DNA from: Actinomycetes bacterium
GTDB lineage: Bacteria; Actinomycetota; Actinomycetes; Streptosporangiales; Streptosporangiaceae
Assembly (NCBI GenBank): GCA_023425615.1
Contig: JAFACJ010000794.1
Span: forward strand, 1-5,286
Length of the DNA: 5,286 bases
Direction of reading: 5' to 3'
Shown: in pieces, positions 1 to 5,286 of the stretch
Layout of the letters: every line of letters starts with the position of its first letter
How positions within the stretch are numbered: the first letter of the stretch is position 1
The notes under the pieces: generated by a model
The model's database searches: none
What the model saw: only the letters and a program-made list of their open reading frames with translations
Told to the model about the DNA's origin: nothing
Made by a program: the position numbers and the translations under genes

Positions 1-436
1 CGCTCACGAACAGGGCGTCCTCCAGCCGCTGTTCGTGGACCGTGTCGTACAGGGGGCGGACGCCGCGGGCAGCGCCGGCCAGCGAGAGCGCGGTGCGGAC
101 GCCGTCCAGCGGGCCGCCGGGCGCCCCTGCCTCGGCCAGCGCGGGCAGCAGCCTGCGCACCGGGTCCGGAAGGTGCCGCAGTGGCGCCGTCCGCTTCTGG
201 AACACCGAACGCTGCTCGCCGTCGGGCAGCTCCCCGAACAGCATCAGATGCCAGACGTCCTCGAAGGTCCGCTTCTCCGCGAGCTCGATCGCCGAATACC
301 GCCGGTAGTGGTAGAAGCCCTCGCGGCCCCGGACATCGCTCAACCCGGTCTCGGCGACGATGACGCCCTTGAGGCCGCGGGGCACCTCGATCGCCTGCTC
401 CGAGGCCCTCGCCGCCGACTCGTTCGCACTGGTCAT
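1..436 (-). CDS. Citrate synthase (citrate synthase 2-like), N-terminal part; 3' end lies outside the window
   Basis: This is the first 145 codons of a citrate synthase, the cytoplasmic enzyme that condenses oxaloacetate with acetyl-CoA at the entry of the TCA cycle. Some family members use propionyl-CoA instead (methylcitrate synthase). The start is the ATG at 436-434, preceded by AAGGAGGGG (450-442) with a 5-nt spacer. The translation begins MTSANESAARASEQAIEVPR and runs into GLKGVIVAETGLSDVRG, then EGFYHYRRYSAIELAE and FEDVWHLMLFGELP. This is the characteristic N-terminal pattern of actinobacterial citrate synthase 2 proteins (leading strand with 'GL.GV.v.et.isdv.G', then 'l.yRGy.i.eLa', then 'fe.v..LL..GelP'). 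The catalytic His, His and Asp lie in the missing C-terminal two thirds, so activity cannot be judged. There is no DNA-binding extension, unlike the divergent paralogue starting at 528. Family assignment is firm; substrate preference is not. Confidence 0.9.
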   Translation of the reverse strand, partial: MTSANESAARASEQAIEVPRGLKGVIVAETGLSDVRGREGFYHYRRYSAIELAEKRTFEDVWHLMLFGELPDGEQRSVFQKRTAPLRHLPDPVRRLLPALAEAGAPGGPLDGVRTALSLAGAARGVRPLYDTVHEQRLEDALFVS

Positions 437-527
437 GTCAACCCCTCCTTCGCCCCCAACCCTGCTTATACTGTTCAATGTTGTCAATGTTGATTGCAGT
501 CAAGATGAGTGAGCGAGAGGAGCGGGC
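437..527. promoter_or_regulatory. Divergent promoter region between two citrate synthase genes
   Basis: This 91-bp gap separates the two divergent start codons and is clearly AT-richer than its surroundings between about 465 and 510. For the leftward gene, a plausible promoter on the minus strand is TCAACA (493-488), a 17-nt spacer and TATAAG (470-465), which would give a leader of about 20 nt containing the ribosome binding site. For the rightward gene, TATACT (467-472) resembles a -10 box, but no recognisable -35 box stands upstream of it. The two -10-like boxes overlap. A perfect 9-bp tandem repeat (475-492) sits across the leftward -35/spacer and just after the rightward -10, a position suited to an operator. 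A hyphenated dyad, ACTG (470-473) and CAGT (497-500), flanks the repeat. The rightward gene has GAGAGGAG at 515-522. Promoter boxes were picked by eye and are tentative. Confidence 0.5.
475..492. repeat. Perfect 9-bp tandem repeat (TCAATGTTG twice), candidate operator
   Basis: TCAATGTTG occurs at 475-483 and again immediately at 484-492, followed by ATTG (493-496). The second copy together with the following bases forms a short inverted motif, CAAT-GTTG-ATTG (485-496). Nothing coding covers this sequence. Its low GC content in a very GC-rich region, and its place between two divergent starts, suggest a protein-binding site. The obvious candidate binder is the HTH domain of the adjacent citrate synthase, but that is inference. 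Confidence 0.6.
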
Positions 528-1745
528 ATGGCCTCCGAAGACGGCAGCCGGGCGGCGGGCGGGCGGCTGACCACCCGGCAGGTCGCCGAACGGCTCGGCG
601 TCAAGGTGGAGACGGTCTACGCCTACGCCAGCCGCGGCATGCTGGTCAGCGAGCGCGTCCCCGGCGGCAAGGGCAGCACGTTCGACCCGGTGGAGGTAGA
701 GCGGCTGCGCCGCGCGGTGCGCCGCGACCGGGGCGGCCACGACGGACGCGAACTGCCGGAGATCAGCACCGCGATCACGCTCATCGAGGACGGCGCCCTG
801 TACTACCGGGGCCGTGACGCCACCGCGCTGGCCGGCACCGCGGCCTTCGAGGACGTCGTCGCGCTGATGTGGGAGCAGGAGGACGGCATCGTCTTCCCCG
901 CGGCGGGCGCGAGCGCGCTCTCCTCGTGGACGGCGCCGGGGATCAGGCTGTCGGACCGGCTGCGGGTGGCGGTGCCGGTCGCCGCCGCCACCGACCCGCT
1001 GCGCTTCGACATCGGCCACGGCAGCGTGGTGGCGATGGGCACCCGGCTGATCGGCGACTTCGTGGCCGCGCTGCCCCCGCTGGGCGGCGAACCGGAGGGG
1101 ACGGGCCTGGCGGCGCGGCTCTGGCCCCGCCTCACCGCCACGCCGCCGGCACCGGAGTTCCTGCGCTGCCTGGACTCCGCCCTCATCCTGCTCGCCGACC
1201 ACGACCTGGCGGTCTCCTCGGTCGCGGCACGCGTCGCCGCCTCCACCAGGGCGCACCCCTACGCGGTCGTGTCCGCCGCGCTCGGCGCCCTGGACGGGCC
1301 CCTGCACGGCGCCGCCAGCTCACTGGCGTTCAGGCTGCTGACCCAGACGCTGTCCGCGGGCTCCGCGGCCACGGTCGTCTCCGACCACCTGCGGTCCGGG
1401 CAGCCCATCCCCGGCCTCGGCCACCCCCTCTACCCCGGGGGCGACCCCCGCGCCCGGACGCTCCTGCGCCTGCTCGACGCGACGGACTCCGCCGCGCCCT
1501 GCCTGGAGGCGATCGCGTCGATCGTCTCCGTCGCGACCCGCGACGCCTCGTCGCACCCGAACATCGATCTCGCACTCGCCGCGCTGGCGGTCTCCGCGGG
1601 CATGGACCCCTACGCCGGTGAGGTGATCTTCATCATCGCCCGGACGGCGGGCTGGATCGCCCACGCCCTGGAGGAGTACCGGGAGCCGCCGCTGCGCATG
1701 CGTGCCCGCGGCGTCTACACGGGCCCCGACCCGGAGCCCCGCTGA
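528..1745 (+). CDS. Citrate synthase family protein with N-terminal MerR/excisionase-like helix-turn-helix
   Basis: This 405-residue protein has two parts. Residues about 14-62 form a helix-turn-helix of the MerR/excisionase type (LTTRQVAERLGVKVETVYAY, then a 'wing' with GGKGSTF and the DPVEVERLRR helix). Residues about 75-400 form a complete citrate synthase fold. The catalytic residues are visible: His260 in GPLHG, His299 in GLGHPLY and Asp347 in PNIDLAL. His224 (LADHDL), Arg308 or Arg310 (DPRAR) and the C-terminal RxR before YTGP (392-394) fit oxaloacetate/CoA binding. It therefore looks catalytically competent, condensing oxaloacetate with acetyl-CoA or a related acyl-CoA. The ATG at 528 follows GAGAGGAG (515-522) with a 5-nt gap. 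An upstream ATG at 505 is out of frame. It diverges from another citrate synthase gene and is followed by a hairpin. HTH-bearing citrate synthases occur elsewhere in actinobacteria. Whether the HTH binds DNA is unknown; autoregulation is a guess. Confidence 0.92.
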   Translation: MASEDGSRAAGGRLTTRQVAERLGVKVETVYAYASRGMLVSERVPGGKGSTFDPVEVERLRRAVRRDRGGHDGRELPEISTAITLIEDGALYYRGRDATALAGTAAFEDVVALMWEQEDGIVFPAAGASALSSWTAPGIRLSDRLRVAVPVAAATDPLRFDIGHGSVVAMGTRLIGDFVAALPPLGGEPEGTGLAARLWPRLTATPPAPEFLRCLDSALILLADHDLAVSSVAARVAASTRAHPYAVVSAALGALDGPLHGAASSLAFRLLTQTLSAGSAATVVSDHLRSGQPIPGLGHPLYPGGDPRARTLLRLLDATDSAAPCLEAIASIVSVATRDASSHPNIDLALAALAVSAGMDPYAGEVIFIIARTAGWIAHALEEYREPPLRMRARGVYTGPDPEPR

Positions 1746-1768
1746 CCGGGACGTCCGCCCACGACGAA

Positions 1769-1793
1769 GGCCCCCGGAACGGAGCCGGGGGCC
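1769..1793 (+). terminator. GC-rich hairpin terminator after the HTH-citrate synthase gene
   Basis: A perfect 9-bp stem, GGCCCCCGG (1769-1777) pairing with CCGGGGGCC (1785-1793), encloses a 7-nt loop (AACGGAG). It begins 23 bp past the stop codon at 1743-1745. There is no T-run after it on the plus strand, as is common for actinomycete terminators. It lies between convergent genes and could also stop leftward transcripts from the gene ending at 1879. The rest of the gap, up to 1878, is purine-rich and holds no gene. Confidence 0.75.
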
Positions 1794-1878
1794 GGGGCAA
1801 GGAAGGCGAGAAAGCTAGGGCTCTTGGAAAAAGAAGGAGAAGGAAGCTCTCTCATAGCCTTGCGGTGACGATTCTAGT

Positions 1879-4065
1879 TCACTGCGGAATGAGATTCGAG
1901 AGGTTTTCCAGGGTGATGACCGTCGAGTCGTCCGTGAGCCCTTCGGGCCGCTCCAGCCCGATATAGGTGACGGGGTGGTCGGGCAGCGGGGCACCGGCTT
2001 CGTGAAGGGTGACGGAGTCGGCGAGGTCGCCCAGCAGACCGGTCAGGTACCGCACGTTCAGGAAGCCGCGCTCGACGATGCCGCGGACCAGCAGCGCGGT
2101 CGTCAGCCGGTTGCCTTCGACCTGGTTGAAGTTCGCCTCGCCATGGAGGTACAGGTGCATCCACTTGGCCTTCCAGACGCCCTCCGCCGTGCGCAGGAAG
2201 ACCAGCGGCAGCGCGACGCGGCCGGCTCCGCGCAGGTCCGACTTCATGCGGACGGTGGCCGGCTCGTACGGGCGGCCCCGCTGGTCGGGATCGCGCAGCA
2301 TGAATCCGAAGAACGACTCGGCGACCTCCTCGAATCCCTCACCGGAATAGATGTCGACCTGCGGGATGATGAAGCGCTCGGTGACCTTCTCCAGATCCAG
2401 GTTGATGAATTCCGACGCCCCTTCCGGCGCTTCGGTGATGTCACCGGAATGCTCGCCTCCCAGCCCGGTGAGGTCGGTCCACGACAGCCAGGACGCCTCG
2501 GCGTAATGCTCATCGAGCAGCAGTGCCGACAGGTCGAAGTCCGTGCGGTCGCGGGACTGCCTCCAGTAGATGAAGAACCGCAGCCACCGGCCGTCGACCG
2601 GGGAGAGCGAACCGCGCGGCAGCACCTTGAAACCCGAGGCGGTGGACTTGCCGGCCAGCGGCAGCGCCACGTCCAGGACCTCCGGGTCGAGGAGGAGATG
2701 GCCGGGCCGGGGCAGGCGCCGCCGCACCTCGGCGTCCAGCAGGGCCAGCAGCCGGTCCACGGTCGTGCCGCCGAGCCGATCGCGGGTGTCGGGGGCGACC
2801 CAGGCCCGGCCGCGCCGGTTGGCGAAGACCCGGGAGGCGTCCGACGGCGCGGCGCGGTTCTGCAGATGCTCGCGCAGTTGCAGCAGCACCCGGCCGGAGA
2901 CGCGGTCGACGGTCCGTGCGAGCGCGGCCAGCACGATCTCCCGGTCCTCTTCGGCGGGGAAGGCGCGCAGGAGGCGGTCCAGCGACCGCACGAGCGCTCC
3001 GGGCGCCGCCGACAGCATCGCGACGGCACGCGACAGCTCCCCCGCCGCCAGCGCGGTCTCCACCCGTGAGGCGAGAGACGGCGCCGCGTGCTCCCCGCGG
3101 GCGGTGTCGAACACCTTCCGGGCGTGCGGCCAGCGGGAGGACTCATACGGGTGCAGCCGCTCACCGAGCCGCTTCCACCGCTCACGGTGCGCCGCGACGT
3201 CGCCGAGCTTGGCCGGTGAGCGCTCGACCAGGCCGTCCAGCGCGGTCAGCAGCTCACGGCGGACGGGCCGGGGCAGGGAGACGAACCGCGTCGGCTCCAG
3301 CAGGCTCACATCGCCTCCCGACAGGGCGCACGCCAGGCGCAGCACGTCGGTGATGGTGTCCAGGAGCAGCCGATGGCCGGTCTCCAGCCGGACCCGGTTG
3401 ATCACCGCGCGGTTCTCCCGCACCGGGATCTCCTGCGGCTGAGGCATCTCCGCGCACGCCCCTGCCAGGAGTCCGAGCGCGGACAGGTCGTCTTCGTTCA
3501 ACGGGACCGGACCGGCGGCCAGCCTGAGGTACAGGCCGTGCGCCTCCGCTTCGAGGGTGCCGGCGAGGTGCAGGACGGTGACGCGGTCACCGGCGCCGGG
3601 GATGAGGTCGGCGTGGGCCGCCACCATCTCCTCATAGGTGTGCAGGTAGCGGCCGTAGGAGGGAAGCGCCAGCAGGTTCAGCCCGTCCTGGAGCCGCGGG
3701 GCCCCGGGGTCCGCGCGGGTGAGCTCCGCCGGGTCCAGGAGCGCCTCGGTCAGGCATCTCGCCCAGAACTCCAGCGTGTCCGGCACGTTCGCCGGAAAGT
3801 CCATGAAGTAGACGTTGTGCCGGACATGGTCGCCGATCTCTCTCCTCACCACCGCCAGTGCCCGCACCGCGAGGTCGATGACCTCTCCCGCGGCCAGGCG
3901 CGACAGGCGCTCCAGGAGTTCTCCCGACAGCTTGAACCCCGCGCTCATCAGCACCGCGTCGAACTGGCGCGCCGCGACGGCGCCGTCCCCGGCGGGCCCG
4001 TCGGGGAGGACGAGCCGGTGGGTCTTGCGCAGGATCAGGTCTTCGAGGGTCTCGGTCTCGGCCAT
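1879..4065 (-). CDS. Large protein with C-terminal TerD-like domain, RING-less relative of the MXAN_6230/SCO0854 family
   Basis: The protein has about 728 residues, numbered here from the ATG at 4065. I chose that start because GGAAG lies 8 nt upstream and family-like sequence (LEDLILRKTHRLVLP) begins just after it. A GTG at 4143 would add 26 residues but has no good ribosome binding site. Residues about 10-470 are mostly helical with no enzyme motif I know. They carry MDFPANVPDT (about 88-97), ITDVLRL...SGGD...LLEPTRF (238-261) and WKRLGERLHPYE (297-308). LPRGS (482-486) precedes a TerD-like beta domain (about 493-642) with TDFDLSALLLD, HSGDIT (539-544), FINLDL and GFEEVAESFFGFMLRD. A conserved-looking tail ends in ERPEGL...LENLSNLIPQ. 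This order matches my memory of the MXAN_6230/SCO0854 RING-domain proteins, yet only three cysteines (104, 204, 246) are present, far apart, so no zinc RING can form. There is no signal peptide or membrane segment, so it is probably cytosolic. TerD proteins bind calcium in stress responses; the role here is unknown. Confidence 0.85.
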   Translation of the reverse strand: MAETETLEDLILRKTHRLVLPDGPAGDGAVAARQFDAVLMSAGFKLSGELLERLSRLAAGEVIDLAVRALAVVRREIGDHVRHNVYFMDFPANVPDTLEFWARCLTEALLDPAELTRADPGAPRLQDGLNLLALPSYGRYLHTYEEMVAAHADLIPGAGDRVTVLHLAGTLEAEAHGLYLRLAAGPVPLNEDDLSALGLLAGACAEMPQPQEIPVRENRAVINRVRLETGHRLLLDTITDVLRLACALSGGDVSLLEPTRFVSLPRPVRRELLTALDGLVERSPAKLGDVAAHRERWKRLGERLHPYESSRWPHARKVFDTARGEHAAPSLASRVETALAAGELSRAVAMLSAAPGALVRSLDRLLRAFPAEEDREIVLAALARTVDRVSGRVLLQLREHLQNRAAPSDASRVFANRRGRAWVAPDTRDRLGGTTVDRLLALLDAEVRRRLPRPGHLLLDPEVLDVALPLAGKSTASGFKVLPRGSLSPVDGRWLRFFIYWRQSRDRTDFDLSALLLDEHYAEASWLSWTDLTGLGGEHSGDITEAPEGASEFINLDLEKVTERFIIPQVDIYSGEGFEEVAESFFGFMLRDPDQRGRPYEPATVRMKSDLRGAGRVALPLVFLRTAEGVWKAKWMHLYLHGEANFNQVEGNRLTTALLVRGIVERGFLNVRYLTGLLGDLADSVTLHEAGAPLPDHPVTYIGLERPEGLTDDSTVITLENLSNLIPQ

Positions 4066-4175
4066 GACCGGAGTCTTCCAGTCCGGGACGGATACCGCCT
4101 TCGGATATTTCAGGCAGGCCGGCGGAGTGAGAAAGACTGACACACCCTGGCAGGTTTCCGGGGGAGGGTCGACAC
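4066..4175. promoter_or_regulatory. Divergent intergenic region between the TerD-like gene and the SDR gene
   Basis: This 110-bp gap lies between two start codons pointing away from each other, so promoters for both genes should be here unless they are read from further away. On the minus strand, AAATAT (4110-4105) is the only AT-rich hexamer resembling a -10 box. If it is used, transcripts would begin near 4100, which favours the ATG at 4065 over the GTG at 4143 as the start of the TerD-like gene. I see no convincing -35 box on either strand. The SDR gene has a strong ribosome binding site, GGGGGAGGG, at 4160-4168. Confidence 0.4.
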
Positions 4176-5081
4176 ATGAGCGAACAGATCATCGCCCTGG
4201 TGGCGGGAGCGACCAGGGGAGCGGGACGCGGCGTGGCGGTCGCGCTGGGAGAGGTCGGCGCGACGGTCTACGTGACCGGGCGCAGCGGCGGCGGACGCAG
4301 GTCGGAGATGGACCGGCCCGAGACCATCGAGGAGACGGCGGAGCTCGTCACCGCGGCGGGCGGGCGCGGGATCCCGGTCGTGGTGGACCATCTGGAGCGC
4401 GAGCAGGTGCGGGCGCTGGTCGAGCGGATCGACGCCGAGCAGGGGCGGCTCGATGTGCTGGTGAACGACATCTGGGGCGGCGAGCTGCTGTTCGACTGGA
4501 ACGCCAGGCTCTGGGAGCACGACCTGGACGCCGGGCTGCGGATCCTGCGCCTGGCGATCGACACCCACATCATCACCAGCCACTACGCGCTGCCGCTGCT
4601 CATCAGGAGGCCGGGCGGGCTCGTCGTCGAGATGACCGACGGGACCACCGGGTACAACGCCGACCACTACCGCATCTCGCTCTTCTACGACCTGGCGAAG
4701 GTGTCGGTGAACCGGCTCGGCTTCGCCCAGGCCGAGGAGCTGAGACCGTTCGGCGCGACGGCCGTCTCACTGACCCCCGGCTGGCTGCGCTCGGAGCTCA
4801 TGCTGGAGCACTTCGGCGTCACCGAGGAGAACTGGCGCGACGCGCTCGCGGCGCAGCCGCACTTCGCCATCTCCGAGACCCCGCTGTTCACCGGGCGCGC
4901 CGTGGCGGCGCTCGCGACCGACCCCGACCGCGCCCGCTGGAACGGGCGGTCCCTGTCCAGCGGGGAGCTCGCGCGGGTGTACGGGTTCACCGACGCCGAC
5001 GGCAGCCGCCCGGACGCGTGGCGCTACATCGTCGAGGTCCAGGACGCGGGCAGGCCCGCGGACGTCACCGGCTACCGCTGA
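4176..5081 (+). CDS. Short-chain dehydrogenase/reductase (SDR), DHRS1-like
   Basis: This 301-residue cytoplasmic protein is predicted to be an NAD(P)(H)-dependent oxidoreductase; the substrate is unknown. The Rossmann dinucleotide motif is GATRGAGRG (11-19), a TGxxxGxG variant. Arg36 after the second strand (VTGR) hints at NADP preference. The usual NNAG is replaced by NDIWGG (97-102). The YxxxK pair is Tyr171 and Lys175 (YDLAK). The usual catalytic Ser before it is not evident: the strand reads VVEMTDGTTGYN, leaving Thr154 or a nearby Thr in its place. PGW (201-203) matches the PG motif after strand six. The length and the C-terminal GFTDADGSRPDAW stretch fit the DHRS1-like SDR group as I recall it. 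The start ATG follows GGGGGAGGG with a 7-nt gap. It diverges from the TerD-like gene and converges on a WYL regulator gene. Its last codons and stop lie inside the first copy of a 55-bp tandem repeat. Confidence 0.93.
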   Translation: MSEQIIALVAGATRGAGRGVAVALGEVGATVYVTGRSGGGRRSEMDRPETIEETAELVTAAGGRGIPVVVDHLEREQVRALVERIDAEQGRLDVLVNDIWGGELLFDWNARLWEHDLDAGLRILRLAIDTHIITSHYALPLLIRRPGGLVVEMTDGTTGYNADHYRISLFYDLAKVSVNRLGFAQAEELRPFGATAVSLTPGWLRSELMLEHFGVTEENWRDALAAQPHFAISETPLFTGRAVAALATDPDRARWNGRSLSSGELARVYGFTDADGSRPDAWRYIVEVQDAGRPADVTGYR

Positions 5082-5200
5082 TACGGCGTCCCCGGCGCTG
5101 ACCCGGAGGTCTGGAGACGTCGCGGGCTACCGCTGATACCAGCGCCCCGGCGCTGATCCGGATGTCTGGAGACGTCGCGGGCTACCGCTGATACAGCGCC
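5061..5200. repeat. 55-bp tandem repeat (about 2.5 copies) joining two convergent gene ends
   Basis: Copies begin at 5061, 5116 and 5171, each with GACGTC, an exact 55-bp spacing. Copies 1 and 2 match at about 46 of 55 bases by eye. Copies 2 and 3 are identical over their first 24 bases, and the match continues for several bases with a 1-nt gap. Each copy contains GGCTACCGCTGATAC. Read rightward this ends ..GYR-stop, the SDR terminus; read leftward it gives ..YQR-stop, the WYL-regulator terminus. Copy 1 is the real SDR end, copy 3 the real regulator end, and copy 2 is noncoding. The period is not a multiple of three, so this is not a protein repeat. GTCTGGAGAC, a small palindrome, spans each unit junction. 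Confidence 0.9.
5140..5155. terminator. Candidate bidirectional hairpin between convergent genes
   Basis: CAGCGC (5140-5145) and GCGCTG (5150-5155) form a 6-bp stem around CCCG, inside the middle repeat copy. The position between two convergent stop codons suits a bidirectional terminator. There is no T-run, and the stem is short. The equivalent bases in the first copy have diverged and cannot form the full stem. Confidence 0.4.
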
Positions 5201-5286
5201 GCCAGCCGTTCGGCCGCTTTCCGCAGGCGGGCGCGCAGCTCCGGCGGCTCCAGCACCTCCGCCTCCGGCCCGAGGCGGAGCAGCTG
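5182..5286 (-). CDS. WYL-domain (YafY-type) transcriptional regulator, C-terminal 34 residues only
   Basis: The frame is open from the window edge to a TAG at 5184-5182. The visible residues include LRLGPEAEVLEPPELR followed by ARLRKAAERLAALY and the end QR. This is the typical C-terminal end of WYL/WCX regulators, in which a beta strand with 'G..a.VleP..LR' leads into a last helix 'l....a.l..lY'. Such proteins usually have an N-terminal winged HTH (DeoR-like) and a WYL ligand-sensing domain; both would lie outside the window. The gene converges on the SDR gene, and WYL regulators are often found beside an oxidoreductase they may control. The terminal codons lie within the third copy of the 55-bp repeat. 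It is too short for any functional statement beyond the family. Confidence 0.8.
   Translation of the reverse strand, partial: QLLRLGPEAEVLEPPELRARLRKAAERLAALYQR

Noticed and set aside
467..472. TATACT as a full promoter for the HTH-citrate synthase gene
   Set aside because: The hexamer matches a -10 box well, but the sequence 16-19 bp upstream has no -35-like motif, so it is noted only as part of the divergent regulatory region.
438..1307. Long open frame on the minus strand opposite the HTH-citrate synthase
   Set aside because: Its translation is low-complexity, rich in Arg, Gly and Ala, with no family pattern. The opposite strand encodes a complete citrate synthase with catalytic residues, so this is a GC-bias shadow.
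1826..1860. Classical hairpin plus T-tract terminator on the minus strand for the TerD-like gene
   Set aside because: The minus strand has a TTTTT run, but I found no stable stem directly before it, so I do not annotate a terminator there.
1975..3069. Long open frame on the plus strand across the TerD-like gene
   Set aside because: Its composition (Gln, Gly, Arg and Val rich) is typical of an antisense shadow, with no recognisable domain. The minus-strand frame has coherent secondary structure and a TerD-like domain.
3815..5101. Long plus-strand frame spanning the 4066-4175 gap and the SDR gene in another frame
   Set aside because: It crosses two real genes and a promoter region and encodes Arg/Gly/Ala-rich low-complexity sequence. 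The SDR frame has its own ribosome binding site and motifs.
5061..5200. Possible CRISPR array or mobile-element end at the 55-bp repeat
   Set aside because: The copies are directly adjacent with no unique spacers. The repeat includes gene termini, there are no terminal inverted repeats, and no transposase or cas gene is present.

Overview
The window looks like chromosomal DNA from a high-GC actinomycete. Coding regions have strongly G/C-biased third codon positions, ribosome binding sites are purine-rich, and the protein families are typical of Streptomyces/Streptosporangium/Actinomadura-type genomes. I see no RNA gene, transposase, CRISPR array or phage gene. Five protein genes are present, two of them cut by the window edges.

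Left block (1-1745): two citrate-synthase-family genes diverge from a 91-bp AT-richer gap. The leftward gene (start at 436, 3' end outside the window) is an ordinary citrate synthase 2-type enzyme N-terminus. The rightward gene (528-1745) is a citrate synthase carrying an N-terminal MerR/excisionase-like helix-turn-helix, and all three catalytic residues are retained. The gap holds a perfect 9-bp tandem repeat overlapping the likely leftward promoter. This suggests that the HTH-citrate synthase may read out metabolite level and control one or both genes. A strong GC hairpin (1769-1793) closes the rightward gene.

Middle block (1879-4065, leftward): one large gene for a roughly 728-residue cytoplasmic protein. 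It has a long, mostly helical N-terminal part and a C-terminal TerD-like domain. Its layout and several motifs resemble the actinobacterial/myxobacterial family that I recall as MXAN_6230/SCO0854, but the RING zinc-finger cysteines of that family are absent. The function is unknown.

Right block (4066-5286): a 110-bp gap separates the TerD-like gene from a divergent short-chain dehydrogenase/reductase gene (4176-5081). That gene converges on the 3' end of a WYL-domain regulator (5182-5286, N-terminal part outside the window). The space between the two stop codons is built from a 55-bp tandem repeat. Each copy carries the terminal codons of both genes, which suggests that two formerly overlapping convergent gene ends were separated by a local duplication.

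The items most worth a second look are the HTH-citrate synthase with its repeat-bearing divergent promoter, the RING-less TerD fusion protein, and the repeated gene ends on the right.
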